Below are positions 1-6,887 of a DNA stretch of 45,105 nt, one piece after another. The position numbers and the translations under genes are program-made. The notes under the pieces were generated by a model, which saw nothing but the letters and a program-made list of their open reading frames with translations, made no database searches and was not told the DNA's origin. Within the stretch, counting starts at the first letter, position 1; every line of letters starts with the position of its first letter. The DNA is from Phenylobacterium sp. (GTDB lineage: Bacteria > Pseudomonadota > Alphaproteobacteria > Caulobacterales > Caulobacteraceae): NCBI RefSeq assembly GCF_030697925.1, contig NZ_JAUYOJ010000159.1, forward strand, positions 1 to 45,105. Direction: 5' to 3'.

Positions 1-176
1 GCGTGAGCCCGGTCATGGTCCGCCAAGAGCAGCAAGAAGACGCCTAGCGACGATCCAGCCGCCCAATGCGGCTGCTCGTAATCGTCAGAGTGATCGAAGA
101 AATATACGGCTGGCGCCTCGACGCCCGGCGTCAGATCCAGGCCGTAGAGACTGCCAAGGTCACGATGTCGGCAGTC
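1..176 (-). pseudogene. SUKH (SMI1/KNR4)-like C-terminal fragment, runs off left edge
   Basis: An open minus-strand frame runs from just after a TAG at 177-179 to the window edge. It reads like the C-terminal third of a SMI1/KNR4 (SUKH) protein: an LYGLDLTPG stretch, then AVYFFDHSDDYEQPHW, then a hydrophobic SLGVFLLLLADHDRA tail. I find no ATG or GTG near its beginning, so the fragment cannot be translated alone unless a frameshift joins it to the overlapping 68-codon frame, which lies one base out of phase. SUKH proteins are known as immunity proteins of polymorphic toxin systems and as general adaptor-like proteins. Here it is probably a remnant or a frameshifted gene. The family call rests on remembered pattern only. 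Confidence 0.35.
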
Positions 177-337
177 CTAGGCGCGGCCAAGCTCTGACCG
201 GCTCCCGTTGAAGCCGCCCAGGTGTCTCGACCAGCAGCTTCGGCCGCCTGGAGCCGCGCCGCCTCCCGGCGTCGCCGCTCCATAAATTCTTCAATTGTTT
301 CGCCCACGCCAACGCGCGCCAGCTGAATGCCAGCCAT
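131..337 (-). CDS. 68-residue protein of unknown function with SOS-type promoter
   Basis: I do not recognise the family. The ATG at 335-337 is chosen because GGAGAGGTGA lies about seven bases upstream (344-353), a strong ribosome binding site; an earlier in-frame ATG at 392-394 lacks one. The protein is soluble, with no signal peptide or membrane segment. It starts MAGIQLARVGVGETIEEFMERRRREAARLQAAEAA, which should form a charged amphipathic helix, and then becomes less ordered. A LexA box and a promoter lie 106-120 bases upstream of the ATG. Codon choice in the 3' half is less typical of the neighbours (TCA, GGA, AGG, ACT), so the 3' end may be a frameshift into what was once SUKH coding sequence. 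A small SOS-induced regulator or a damaged gene are both possible. Confidence 0.45.
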   Translation of the reverse strand: MAGIQLARVGVGETIEEFMERRRREAARLQAAEAAGRDTWAASTGAGQSLAAPRTADIVTLAVSTAWI

Positions 338-413
338 GCCAATCACCTCTCCGGCTTTTCTGTTCAAGCGATGGGTATGGGCGGGCCCAAGCACACGCCT
401 CCAGCGCAGCCAA

Positions 414-442
414 ACTATAGCTCAGGTTGTTCTTAAAAGTAA
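414..442 (-). promoter_or_regulatory. Candidate promoter for the 68-residue gene
   Basis: On the minus strand TTACTT (442-437) is followed after 17 bases by TATAGT (419-414), a 5/6 match to the -10 consensus. Transcription would begin near 407, leaving a leader of about 70 bases before the ATG at 337. The region is the AT-richest in the left part of the window. Confidence 0.4.
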
Positions 443-448
443 GAACAA
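427..448. promoter_or_regulatory. 9-bp perfect inverted repeat overlapping the LexA box
   Basis: TTGTTCTTA (427-435) and TAAGAACAA (440-448) are perfect inverted repeats around a 4-base centre. The right arm contributes the first GAAC of the adjacent LexA box, so three GTTC/GAAC half-sites fall within 29 bases. It overlaps the candidate -35 region and could be a second operator or part of an extended LexA operator. Confidence 0.4.
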
Positions 449-457
449 AAAGGGAAC
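443..457 (-). promoter_or_regulatory. LexA (SOS) box GAAC-N7-GAAC
   Basis: The plus strand reads GAACAAAAAGGGAAC, i.e. GTTC-N7-GTTC on the minus strand. This is the alphaproteobacterial LexA operator with both half-sites perfect and the spacing exact. It lies immediately upstream of the candidate promoter at 414-442 of the minus-strand 68-codon gene. The only other match I find in the intergenic regions is at 18726-18740. Confidence 0.7.
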
Positions 458-556
458 AACCCGGCGGGCGCGCTTCGCGTCCTAGTTCGGCCTGCGCTCG
501 TCTTGGCGCATTCCAGGTCGGATGAGGAGACCACGTCCGACCGGCGCCGAAGGCTC

Positions 557-1330
557 TCAAGCCTCCATCAACCCAGATTTTTCCAGGAAATTCAGCAGCG
601 CCGCATTGAACGCCGCCGGCTGGTCGATGTTGGCCGCATGTCCGGCGCCTTCGATCACTACTTTGCGGGCGTTCGGGATCTTGCCGGCCATATAGTCGCT
701 GGCGGCCAGGAAGGGGGTGTCGTCGGCGCCCACGACCACCAGGGCCGGCACGGCGATGTGGGGCAGGCTCTCGATCACCCGGGCGTCGCGCTGGGTGAGC
801 ATGCCGCGCGCGGCGTGAGCCAGGCCCGTGGCGTCGCGGTGGCGGGCGGTTCGGGTTTCCGCGCTGCCTTTTTCCAGGAGGCCGAGGCCGTCGGTGTCGT
901 AGCGGTCGGCGCGCTTCAGGGCGTTAGCGTTCCAGCCCTCGCGGGCCTCGTCCTTCTTGTAGCCCGGCCCGGTGTCGATGATCAGCAGGGCCCGCGTGCG
1001 CTCCGGATGGGCGAGATGGAAGGCCAGGCTCATATAGCCGCCGAGCGAGAGGCCGCCGATGATCGCGTCCTTGGCGCCGACAGCGTCGAGGATCGCGGCC
1101 ATGTCGGCGACCGTGGCTTCCTCCGAATAGGCCGCCGGGTCGACCGGATAGTCCGACTGGCCGTGGCCGCGCATGTCCCAGGTGATGAGCTGGAAATGCG
1201 GGGCCAGGGAGTCGATCTGGCCCTTCCACATCTGGGCGGTGGCGGAGAAGCCGTGGGTCAGGAGGAGGGGCGGGCCCTCCCCATGCACCTCGTAATAAAT
1301 CTCGACCCCGTCGCGATTGAGCTTGGCCAT
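557..1330 (-). CDS. Alpha/beta-fold hydrolase
   Basis: The 257-residue protein has the full alpha/beta-hydrolase pattern. The oxyanion-hole region is LLLTHGFSA near 22-30, and WDMRGHGQSD lies at 51-60. The nucleophile elbow is GLSLGG with Ser95, the acid is Asp203 or Asp204 in VGADDTPF, and the catalytic histidine is His231 in EGAGHAANID. There is no signal peptide, so it acts in the cytoplasm. The start at 1328-1330 is where family homology begins; open frame extends upstream only as antisense to the dehydrogenase. It begins 19 bases after the stop of the aldehyde dehydrogenase and is probably cotranscribed with it. Substrate cannot be told: ester, lactone or C-C bond hydrolysis are all possible, perhaps on a product or precursor of the dehydrogenase. 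Confidence 0.9.
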   Translation of the reverse strand: MAKLNRDGVEIYYEVHGEGPPLLLTHGFSATAQMWKGQIDSLAPHFQLITWDMRGHGQSDYPVDPAAYSEEATVADMAAILDAVGAKDAIIGGLSLGGYMSLAFHLAHPERTRALLIIDTGPGYKKDEAREGWNANALKRADRYDTDGLGLLEKGSAETRTARHRDATGLAHAARGMLTQRDARVIESLPHIAVPALVVVGADDTPFLAASDYMAGKIPNARKVVIEGAGHAANIDQPAAFNAALLNFLEKSGLMEA

Positions 1331-1349
1331 GGGCCGACCTCTCGGGCGC

Positions 1350-2753
1350 CTAGCGCGCCATGTTGATGACCTGCATCTGGGTGAATTCCGCCAGGCCCGC
1401 CTCGCCGAGTTCCGATCCGATGCCCGAGGTCTTGGCCCCGCCGAACGGGATGCCGGGATCGAGTTCGGCGTGCTTGTTGATCCAGACCGTGCCGCTCTCC
1501 ATTCGCCCGGCCAGGTCGTAGGCGACGTCCAGGTCGTTGGACCAGATCGAGCCGCCCAGGCCGTAGACCGAGGCGTTGGCGCGGGCCAGCGCATCCTCGC
1601 CGTCGCGGATCTTGATCACTGGCAGGACCGGGCCGAACTGTTCCTCGTCCACCAGCCGCGTGCCGTCGGTGATGTCGCGCACGATGGTCGGGCGGATGAA
1701 GTAGCCCTTGCCCTCGGGGGCCAGGCCGCCGGCGATGATCTTGCCGGTCTTGCGGGCGTCCTCGATGACGCCCAGCACCTTCTCGTACTGCATCTTGTTC
1801 TGCAGCGGCCCCATCTGGACCCCCTGCTGCAGGCCTTCGCCCACCACGGCGGCGTCGGCGAGCCTGGCCAGCTCATCGCAGACGGCGTCATAGATGCTCT
1901 CATGCACATAGGCGCGCTTGACGGCGATGCAGACCTGGCCGGAGTTCTGGAAAGCGGCGCTGAAGATCTTGCCGGCCGTGGCCTCGGGATTGACGTCGCC
2001 CAGCACGATGGCCGCGTCGTTGCCGCCGAGCTCGAGGGTGATGCGCTTCAGCGCATCGGCCGCGCCGGCCATCACCTTCTTGCCGGTCTCGGTGGAGCCG
2101 GTGAAGGAGATCTTGTTCACGTCGGGATGGGCGGTCAGCGCCCCGCCCAGGTCGTTGGCGTCGGCGATGACATTGAGCACGCCGGGCGGGACCATGTCCT
2201 TCACCAGCTCGGCGAAACGCAGGGTGGAGAGCGGAGTGGTGGCCGCGGGTTTCAGCACCACGGTGTTGCCGGCCAGCAGGGCGGCGGGGACCTTGAAGGC
2301 CATCAGGATCATCGGGAAGTTCCAGGGGACAATGGCCCCCACCACGCCCAGCGCCCGGCGGCGCACCTCGACCTTGCGGCCCGGACCGTCGTCCAGGACC
2401 TTGATCGGCAGGTCCAGGGTCGAGAAGTAGCGGAAGAAGGCCGCAGCGCCATAGACCTCGCCGGTGGCAGCTTCGATGGGCTTGCCCTGTTCCTGGGTCA
2501 GCAGGCGGGCCAACTCCGGCGCATTGGCCTGGATGACGTCGGCCATGGCGACCAGCGCGGCGCGGCGCTCGGCGATCGGGGTGTCGCGCCAGGCGGGGAA
2601 GGCGGCCTTGGCCGCGGCCACGGCCTTGTCGAGCTGGGCCTTGGAGGCGCGCGGGCAGGTGGCGACCGACTCTTCCGTGGCCGGGTTGATCACCTCCATC
2701 GTGGAGTCGCCGTCCTCCAGACGACCGTCGATGAGCAGCTTGAACTGGGCCAT
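1350..2753 (-). CDS. NAD(P)-dependent aldehyde dehydrogenase
   Basis: The 467-residue protein is of normal length for the aldehyde dehydrogenase superfamily and oxidises an aldehyde to the acid with NAD(P)+. Visible signatures are the Asn145 oxyanion residue in PWNFP, the FTGSTETG cofactor loop near 217-224, the general base Glu241 in ELGGNDA, and the catalytic Cys275 in NSGQVCIAVKR. The C-terminal EQFGPVLPV and PFGGAKTSGIG blocks are also present. It resembles the succinate-semialdehyde/betaine-aldehyde-like branch, but the substrate cannot be assigned. It is the first gene of a two-gene minus-strand operon with the hydrolase at 557-1330. A 152-base divergent region separates it from the plus-strand gene at 2906. 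Confidence 0.95.
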   Translation of the reverse strand: MAQFKLLIDGRLEDGDSTMEVINPATEESVATCPRASKAQLDKAVAAAKAAFPAWRDTPIAERRAALVAMADVIQANAPELARLLTQEQGKPIEAATGEVYGAAAFFRYFSTLDLPIKVLDDGPGRKVEVRRRALGVVGAIVPWNFPMILMAFKVPAALLAGNTVVLKPAATTPLSTLRFAELVKDMVPPGVLNVIADANDLGGALTAHPDVNKISFTGSTETGKKVMAGAADALKRITLELGGNDAAIVLGDVNPEATAGKIFSAAFQNSGQVCIAVKRAYVHESIYDAVCDELARLADAAVVGEGLQQGVQMGPLQNKMQYEKVLGVIEDARKTGKIIAGGLAPEGKGYFIRPTIVRDITDGTRLVDEEQFGPVLPVIKIRDGEDALARANASVYGLGGSIWSNDLDVAYDLAGRMESGTVWINKHAELDPGIPFGGAKTSGIGSELGEAGLAEFTQMQVINMAR

Positions 2754-2905
2754 GGCGTTTCCTTCCCTTTGAGATTGGCGAAATCTCGCCCACCTGCCGC
2801 AGCGGCGGTCAAGACTGCGCGAGCGGAAGTCGAAAGCGCGGTGCGGCGTGATAACTAGAAACTCCCTGAACTGAGTCCGCCAGGCGCGCGGCGCGGAGAG
2901 CCCTG

Positions 2906-3376
2906 ATGATCATCGCCGGATGGATTCTCGCCCTGCTGGGACTGGCCCAGGTGGTGTTTGCCGGGACCATCGAGGTCTCGCAGCTCACCGAGGGCAATCG
3001 GCTGATCGGCCTGGCGCCCAGCGTGGTGGCCAATGCCGACTTGGTCGGCCAGCGGGCGATGATCCACCAGGCCGGGTGCGCGACCTTCCTGGCGGGGGTG
3101 GTGTTCATCGGGGCGGCCTATCTGAAGCCCGCGCCCCCCGGCCAGCAGACCAAGGCCTGGACCAGCATGGCGGCCATCGCGGCCCTGGTGCTGACCGTGG
3201 CGGCCCTGGGCGGCTTCGGCGCCTTCCTCTACGCCCTGCACGTGCAGAATTCCGACCAGCGTCTGGTCGACGAGATCAAGGCTCGGGAGGCCAAGAACCT
3301 CTCCACCGACGCTTTGATGAGGGAGGCCGAGAAGCGCCTGCGGAACGAGGCCGAAGCGGCCGCGGCGTCGCGCTGA
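2906..3376 (+). CDS. Small membrane protein with C-terminal charged helix
   Basis: No family recognised. The 156-residue protein has a hydrophobic N-terminal segment (about 2-20), a second at about 58-75 (ATFLAGVVFIGAAYL), and a third at about 88-112 (AAIAALVLTVAALGGFGAFL). A charged, probably coiled-coil tail of about 40 residues rich in Glu, Lys and Ala follows. It is therefore an inner-membrane protein of about three spans. Its stop is two bases before the ATG of the thioesterase gene, so the two are cotranscribed and probably translationally coupled. Confidence 0.8.
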   Translation: MIIAGWILALLGLAQVVFAGTIEVSQLTEGNRLIGLAPSVVANADLVGQRAMIHQAGCATFLAGVVFIGAAYLKPAPPGQQTKAWTSMAAIAALVLTVAALGGFGAFLYALHVQNSDQRLVDEIKAREAKNLSTDALMREAEKRLRNEAEAAAASR

Positions 3377-3378
3377 CC

Positions 3379-4194
3379 ATGACAGCACCGCTCTTCTTCG
3401 ACATCCAGGCGACGCACAATCCGCACCGCTGGTACCTGCCGCTGACCCCGGGCGTTTGCGTCGGGCCGCCCGGGAACCTGTTCATGTTCGGCGGGGTGGG
3501 GCTGGGCTCGTCCATCGCCGCCCTGCAGCGGACCTGCGAGCGGCCGGTGATCTGGGCCACGGCGCAGTACCTGTCCTATGCCCGGCCGCCCAGCGTCGTG
3601 GACCTGGATGTCTGGGTTCCGGCGGCCGGCAAGTACAACAGCCAGGCCCGGGTGATCGGCCATGTGGGCGACAAGGAGATCTTCACGGTCAACGCCGCTC
3701 TGGGCGCGCGGCCGAGCGACCTGTCGCGCCAGTGGCTGACGATGCCCGACTGCGACCCGCCAGAGAACTGCCCGCCGGCCGCCCATTGGCGCGGGGGCGG
3801 GGAGGACCTGCACAGCCGCATCGAAGTGCGGGTGGCCAAGGGCCGCTATGGCGGCACCGACGCCGGCGACGGCGAGGCTGACGGCCGCCTGCTGCTGTGG
3901 ATCCGGCCCAGGGAGGCCATCGCCATCGACGCCACCATGCTGGCGATCATGGCCGACTTCGTCCCTGGCGCGGTGGGCAACGCGCTGGGGCTCAACGCCG
4001 GCGGCAACAGCTTGGACAACACCATCCGCGTGCGCGCGATCGTGCCCACCGACTGGGCGCTGTGCGACATCCGCATCCTGGGCGTCCACGGCGGATTCGG
4101 GCACGGGGCCATGTACCTGTTCGCCCAGGACGGCGAGCTGATGGCCACGGCCAGCCAGTCGCTGATCGTCCGCGTCCACGAGGACCGGCGCTAG
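3379..4194 (+). CDS. Acyl-CoA thioesterase family protein (double hotdog)
   Basis: The 271-residue protein resembles TesB/thioesterase-II-like acyl-CoA thioesterases: two tandem hotdog halves, with GLGSSIAALQRTCERPVIWATAQYLSYARPP in the first and FGHGAMYLFAQDGELMATASQSLIVR as the terminal strand of the second. Such enzymes hydrolyse acyl-CoA to free acid and CoA in the cytoplasm. The ATG at 3379 is chosen because it follows the upstream stop by two bases and homology begins there. Open frame extends back to 2920 but overlaps the membrane-protein gene. The stop codon overlaps the stop of the convergent nucleotidyltransferase gene in a shared CTAG at 4191-4194. Confidence 0.82.
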   Translation: MTAPLFFDIQATHNPHRWYLPLTPGVCVGPPGNLFMFGGVGLGSSIAALQRTCERPVIWATAQYLSYARPPSVVDLDVWVPAAGKYNSQARVIGHVGDKEIFTVNAALGARPSDLSRQWLTMPDCDPPENCPPAAHWRGGGEDLHSRIEVRVAKGRYGGTDAGDGEADGRLLLWIRPREAIAIDATMLAIMADFVPGAVGNALGLNAGGNSLDNTIRVRAIVPTDWALCDIRILGVHGGFGHGAMYLFAQDGELMATASQSLIVRVHEDRR

Positions 4195-4655
4195 GCCAGG
4201 GCCTCCAGGGCGCCGATCCGCGCTAGGTCCTTGGGCCGGCCGAACAACCGGCAGATCTCGGCCTGCTCGGCGGCGGTGGGAGTATAGATGACGCCGTCGC
4301 GCCAGGGATGGGCATGGCGGGTCCGGGGCTGAACCACCTGCCAGCCCTCGCCCGTCTGGACTTCCAGGTGCGCCATGATCTCGATCGGCAGTGGCGCGAC
4401 CCGGGCCTTGGCGAACAGGCGGGAGCGGAAGAGGGCGCTCGGTCGGTTCTCCTCAAGCTCGCCCTTCCAGAGCATGATCAGCCGACGGGCGTCGCGCTCG
4501 CTGACGATGAGGTCGAGATCGGGCGGTGACAGCCCGCGAACTCCCACCATCGCCATTCCGGCGCTGCCAAACACCCACCAGTCGTCCTCCATCTGGCCCG
4601 CGACGGCGCGAACCGTGTCCAGGGTCGCGGCGAGGTCAGGCGCGATGTCGATCAT
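4191..4655 (-). CDS. Nucleotidyltransferase-fold protein (MNT-like)
   Basis: The 154-residue protein carries the minimal nucleotidyltransferase signature: a Gly-Ser pair (Gly30-Ser31 in WWVFGSAGMAMVG), then Asp-x-Asp (Asp46, Asp48 in SPPDLDLIV). It lacks a large recognisable C-terminal domain. Proteins of this size occur as antitoxin-like or uncharacterised DUF-type nucleotidyltransferases. The ATG at 4653-4655 overlaps the TGA of the upstream esterase gene (ATGA, 4652-4655), so translation is coupled. The stop shares a CTAG with the convergent thioesterase gene. No HEPN-type partner is present beside it, so a MNT/HEPN toxin-antitoxin pair is not supported. Confidence 0.7.
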   Translation of the reverse strand: MIDIAPDLAATLDTVRAVAGQMEDDWWVFGSAGMAMVGVRGLSPPDLDLIVSERDARRLIMLWKGELEENRPSALFRSRLFAKARVAPLPIEIMAHLEVQTGEGWQVVQPRTRHAHPWRDGVIYTPTAAEQAEICRLFGRPKDLARIGALEALA

Positions 4656-5824
4656 TGGGCGGGGGCCTCCGAAGTCGCTGAGAGATCGGCGTCGCCCAGC
4701 ATCCAGACCACGGCCTCGGCGAACAGGTCCTCCCACAGGTCGTGGCTATGGCCGGCGGTGCGAACCTCCAACCATAGGCGATCCGCTCGGGGCGCCACCA
4801 GGGCCGCCGCTGTGCGGGCGTTGGTCGCGAAGGTCGGCTCGAGCGTTCCGCCCCCAAGGAAGACGTCGCCGAACTTGGCGCCCTGCAATATGCCGATGCC
4901 CGATGCGCCGGCCGGTGACAGTGAAATCACCTTTCCAAAGACGCCTGGATGCCGCGCGCCCATTTGCAGCGCCCAGGCGCCGCCGTTCGAGTAGCCCGCC
5001 ACGGCCCGCTCGCGTGGGTCGGTCGCGGCGGCGAACTGCCGCTCGGCCAGCGGCGCGACCTCTTCGAGTAGGAAGCGTTCGTGCGCCGTGAACCGGGCGT
5101 CACCGCCCTCAAAGCCGATCAGATACTCTTGATGGCGAAACTGGACGCCTAAAGCCGCGCCACGAACGGCGTCGGCAGGCGCCGGCCAGAGGCCAACCAG
5201 GATGACCTGAGGGAGCTTCCCGGCCTCGACCAGCGCATGGACGATCCCGGCCCATTGGCGCACGCTGCCGCCGTCCGCCGCGTAGATGACGGGATAGCGG
5301 CGGCCCGGCGGCGGGTTCGGCGGAGCGTAGATGGTCAGCTTTCGAGGCTCCCCCATGGCCCTAGACGGCGCCGTCAGGTCGCGGATCCAAGCGTCCGGTA
5401 CAGTTGCGCGAATAGCTGGCTTCGCCGCCCGCGGCCCGCGCCAATGCGCCATCGGCTGGCTGGAGGGAAGCACGTTGATGGTGAGTTGTGCGCCTTGCAG
5501 ATCGGGAATCCGCACGGACATGGCCCAGAGATCAACGTCTCCCTCGACCCGTTCCATCGGTGTCTGAACCGCACAGCAAAGCACGGCGCAATCGCCCGGA
5601 CGACGCGCGACGACGTTGAGGGTGTCGCCCTCGATCCACCACGCGAGGTCCGCAGCCTTTAAGCGGGCCGCAGTGTCGTCGACTGTGAACTCGCGACCGG
5701 TACGGCAAACCCCGTGTGGCTCTTCCAGACAGGTTGGCGCGGCGTTGATCTGAGGCGTCTGCGCAAACACAGGCGCTGCGTAGACCGCGAGCCAGAACCC
5801 AAACAATGCGGCTAGTCGCGACAT
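4652..5824 (-). CDS. Secreted esterase of the enterochelin-esterase / esterase D type
   Basis: The 390-residue protein starts with a signal peptide ending near APVFAQ (22). Residues about 30-150 form an N-terminal, probably beta-sandwich domain with four cysteines (two adjacent in VLCCAVQ). The C-terminal half is a PF00756-type alpha/beta hydrolase: KLTIYAPPNPPPGRRYPVIYAADGG, nucleophile Ser279 in AGYSNGG, and a catalytic histidine in GHSHDLWE (His359 or His361). Family members cleave siderophore esters, S-formylglutathione or acyl esters. The two-domain architecture and the signal peptide point to a periplasmic enzyme of the Fes type. No siderophore genes are adjacent, so the substrate is open. 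It overlaps the following nucleotidyltransferase gene by four bases. Confidence 0.85.
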   Translation of the reverse strand: MSRLAALFGFWLAVYAAPVFAQTPQINAAPTCLEEPHGVCRTGREFTVDDTAARLKAADLAWWIEGDTLNVVARRPGDCAVLCCAVQTPMERVEGDVDLWAMSVRIPDLQGAQLTINVLPSSQPMAHWRGPRAAKPAIRATVPDAWIRDLTAPSRAMGEPRKLTIYAPPNPPPGRRYPVIYAADGGSVRQWAGIVHALVEAGKLPQVILVGLWPAPADAVRGAALGVQFRHQEYLIGFEGGDARFTAHERFLLEEVAPLAERQFAAATDPRERAVAGYSNGGAWALQMGARHPGVFGKVISLSPAGASGIGILQGAKFGDVFLGGGTLEPTFATNARTAAALVAPRADRLWLEVRTAGHSHDLWEDLFAEAVVWMLGDADLSATSEAPAQ

Positions 5825-5893
5825 CTACGCACCCTACGGTTGCTCTCATCACCATAGGGCTGCTTCGCGAGAATGACCAAGCTTGCGACACGA

Positions 5894-5921
5894 CAAGGGC
5901 CGGCGTCGCCGCCGGCCCTTG
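5894..5921. terminator. 12-bp perfect GC-rich hairpin
   Basis: CAAGGGCCGGCG (5894-5905) pairs perfectly with CGCCGGCCCTTG (5910-5921) around a TCGC loop. It lies 22 bases past the stop of the UrcA-like gene, which is transcribed toward it, and upstream of the esterase gene. No T-tract follows on either strand, so termination would need to be stem-strength driven or Rho-assisted. Confidence 0.55.
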
Positions 5922-5942
5922 CCTACTTGGATTCTGTCGGGC

Positions 5943-6224
5943 CTAGCGGGCGGCCAGGGTCGTGCCGGCCTGGGCCTGGGCGGTGGCCAGTTGTTCCATC
6001 GCCACCTTGGTGGTGGCCTTCACGCAACGGCCATAGGCGTCGAGCGCCAGGGTCTCGCTGCGGGTCTCGTAGAAGCACACCTTCTTGGCGGCCTTGGTGA
6101 TGTCAGCCTCGATCTGGGCGGACGATTTGCCGACCAGGGCGACCGTCACGGACGAGGCGGCGGCTTGGGCAGGGGCGGAGACGGCCAGAACGGCCAGGGT
6201 CGAAAGCGCGAAAGAACGGATCAT
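5943..6224 (-). CDS. UrcA-like secreted protein
   Basis: The 93-residue protein has a clear Sec signal peptide (MIRSFALSTLAVLAVSAPAQA, cut near 22). The mature part has the UrcA pattern: a short strand, then KSSAQIEADITKAAKKVCFYE, a second cysteine in YGRCVKATTKVAMEQL, and an Ala/Gln-rich end. The two cysteines probably form a disulfide in the periplasm. UrcA-family proteins are common in Caulobacter and Sphingomonas and have no firm function. The start at 6222-6224 is chosen for the signal peptide; more open frame upstream is not protein-like. A hairpin follows the stop. Confidence 0.75.
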   Translation of the reverse strand: MIRSFALSTLAVLAVSAPAQAAASSVTVALVGKSSAQIEADITKAAKKVCFYETRSETLALDAYGRCVKATTKVAMEQLATAQAQAGTTLAAR

Positions 6225-6537
6225 AATTTGAAGTCCCGAAAGGGGGTTGAAGACCAACCACCTCCCGACGTTTCCCTTTGGACGGCGGCCAAATCTGTCG
6301 CGACCGCTTCGCCCACGACTCGGATACCGCAGGCTCCCGCACAGCTTCAAGGCCAAATTCGCAGTGCGATGAAATATTTGCTGCGCTGCGAAAAAGCTAG
6401 GCGCCTGCCTTCGATCCAGGCGTCCGCGCTGGAGTTGGCGCGTCCGTTGCGACGAGGATTTCCGAAGGCGCCGGAATGAAACACTTGCGTTCCGCCCGGC
6501 TTCACCATTGACTAATCTTCGTAAACGCCGAGGCCCC
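6225..6537. other. Divergent intergenic region, 313 bases
   Basis: This separates the minus-strand UrcA-like gene and the plus-strand secreted protein at 6538. It must hold both promoters. I see a short GGTTG-AAGAC-CAACC inverted repeat near 6246-6260 and an AT-richer patch around 6365-6395, but no motif I can name. A 36-codon open frame starting at 6369 has no ribosome binding site. Confidence 0.5.
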
Positions 6538-6819
6538 ATGCTGCTTTCCGTACTTGCCGCCGCCGCCGCGCTCTCGGCGTCTTCCGCCGCTCAGCCGGCC
6601 TCGGCCACCGCCCCAGCCCCCATGGTCGAGGCGATCGCCACCGCCGTGCTGCTGGACTGCCAGGTGTCGGAAACCGGCCTGAAGGATTGCAAGGCGCTCG
6701 ACGCCCAGGGCGCCACGGCCGATGCGGCCGTGAAGCTGGCGGCCCAGGTCGAGGTTCCGGAGAGCTTCGCGCTGGCCAATCCGGGCCGGATCGTCATCAA
6801 GATGACGGTCAACCCCTAA
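6538..6819 (+). CDS. Small secreted protein resembling a TonB C-terminal domain
   Basis: The 93-residue protein opens with a signal peptide (MLLSVLAAAAALSASSAAQPASA). The mature part, DCQVSETGLKDCKALDAQG followed by AAVKLAAQVEVPESF and GRIVIKMTVNP, follows the TonB C-terminal layout: strand with Cys, G-L-x-DC, helix with A-x-KLA, then a final strand. Two cysteines are present. It lacks the membrane anchor and Pro-rich spacer of a true TonB, so it is a freestanding periplasmic domain of unknown role. The ATG at 6538 has a weak upstream GAGG; a TTG at 6508 in the same frame would add ten charged residues before the signal peptide and is less likely. Confidence 0.65.
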   Translation: MLLSVLAAAAALSASSAAQPASATAPAPMVEAIATAVLLDCQVSETGLKDCKALDAQGATADAAVKLAAQVEVPESFALANPGRIVIKMTVNP

Positions 6820-6887
6820 GCTGTACTTGACCTGACGCCCCGCCTCGACGCTTTTCGCCAGCGTCACCAGAGGCATGGAGCGCGGGC

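Noticed and set aside
291..560. 89-codon minus frame between the hydrolase and the small SOS-linked gene
   Set aside because: Arg/Trp/Pro-rich, no ribosome site, crosses the LexA box and the promoter of the 68-codon gene.
1317..2858. 513-codon plus-strand open frame opposite the aldehyde dehydrogenase
   Set aside because: The minus strand encodes a complete catalytic enzyme; the plus frame shows no domain pattern.
4191..4655. MNT/HEPN toxin-antitoxin module
   Set aside because: No HEPN gene is adjacent; the coupled gene is a secreted esterase.
6369..6479. 36-codon plus-strand frame in the 313-base gap
   Set aside because: No ribosome binding site and Arg-rich unconvincing product.
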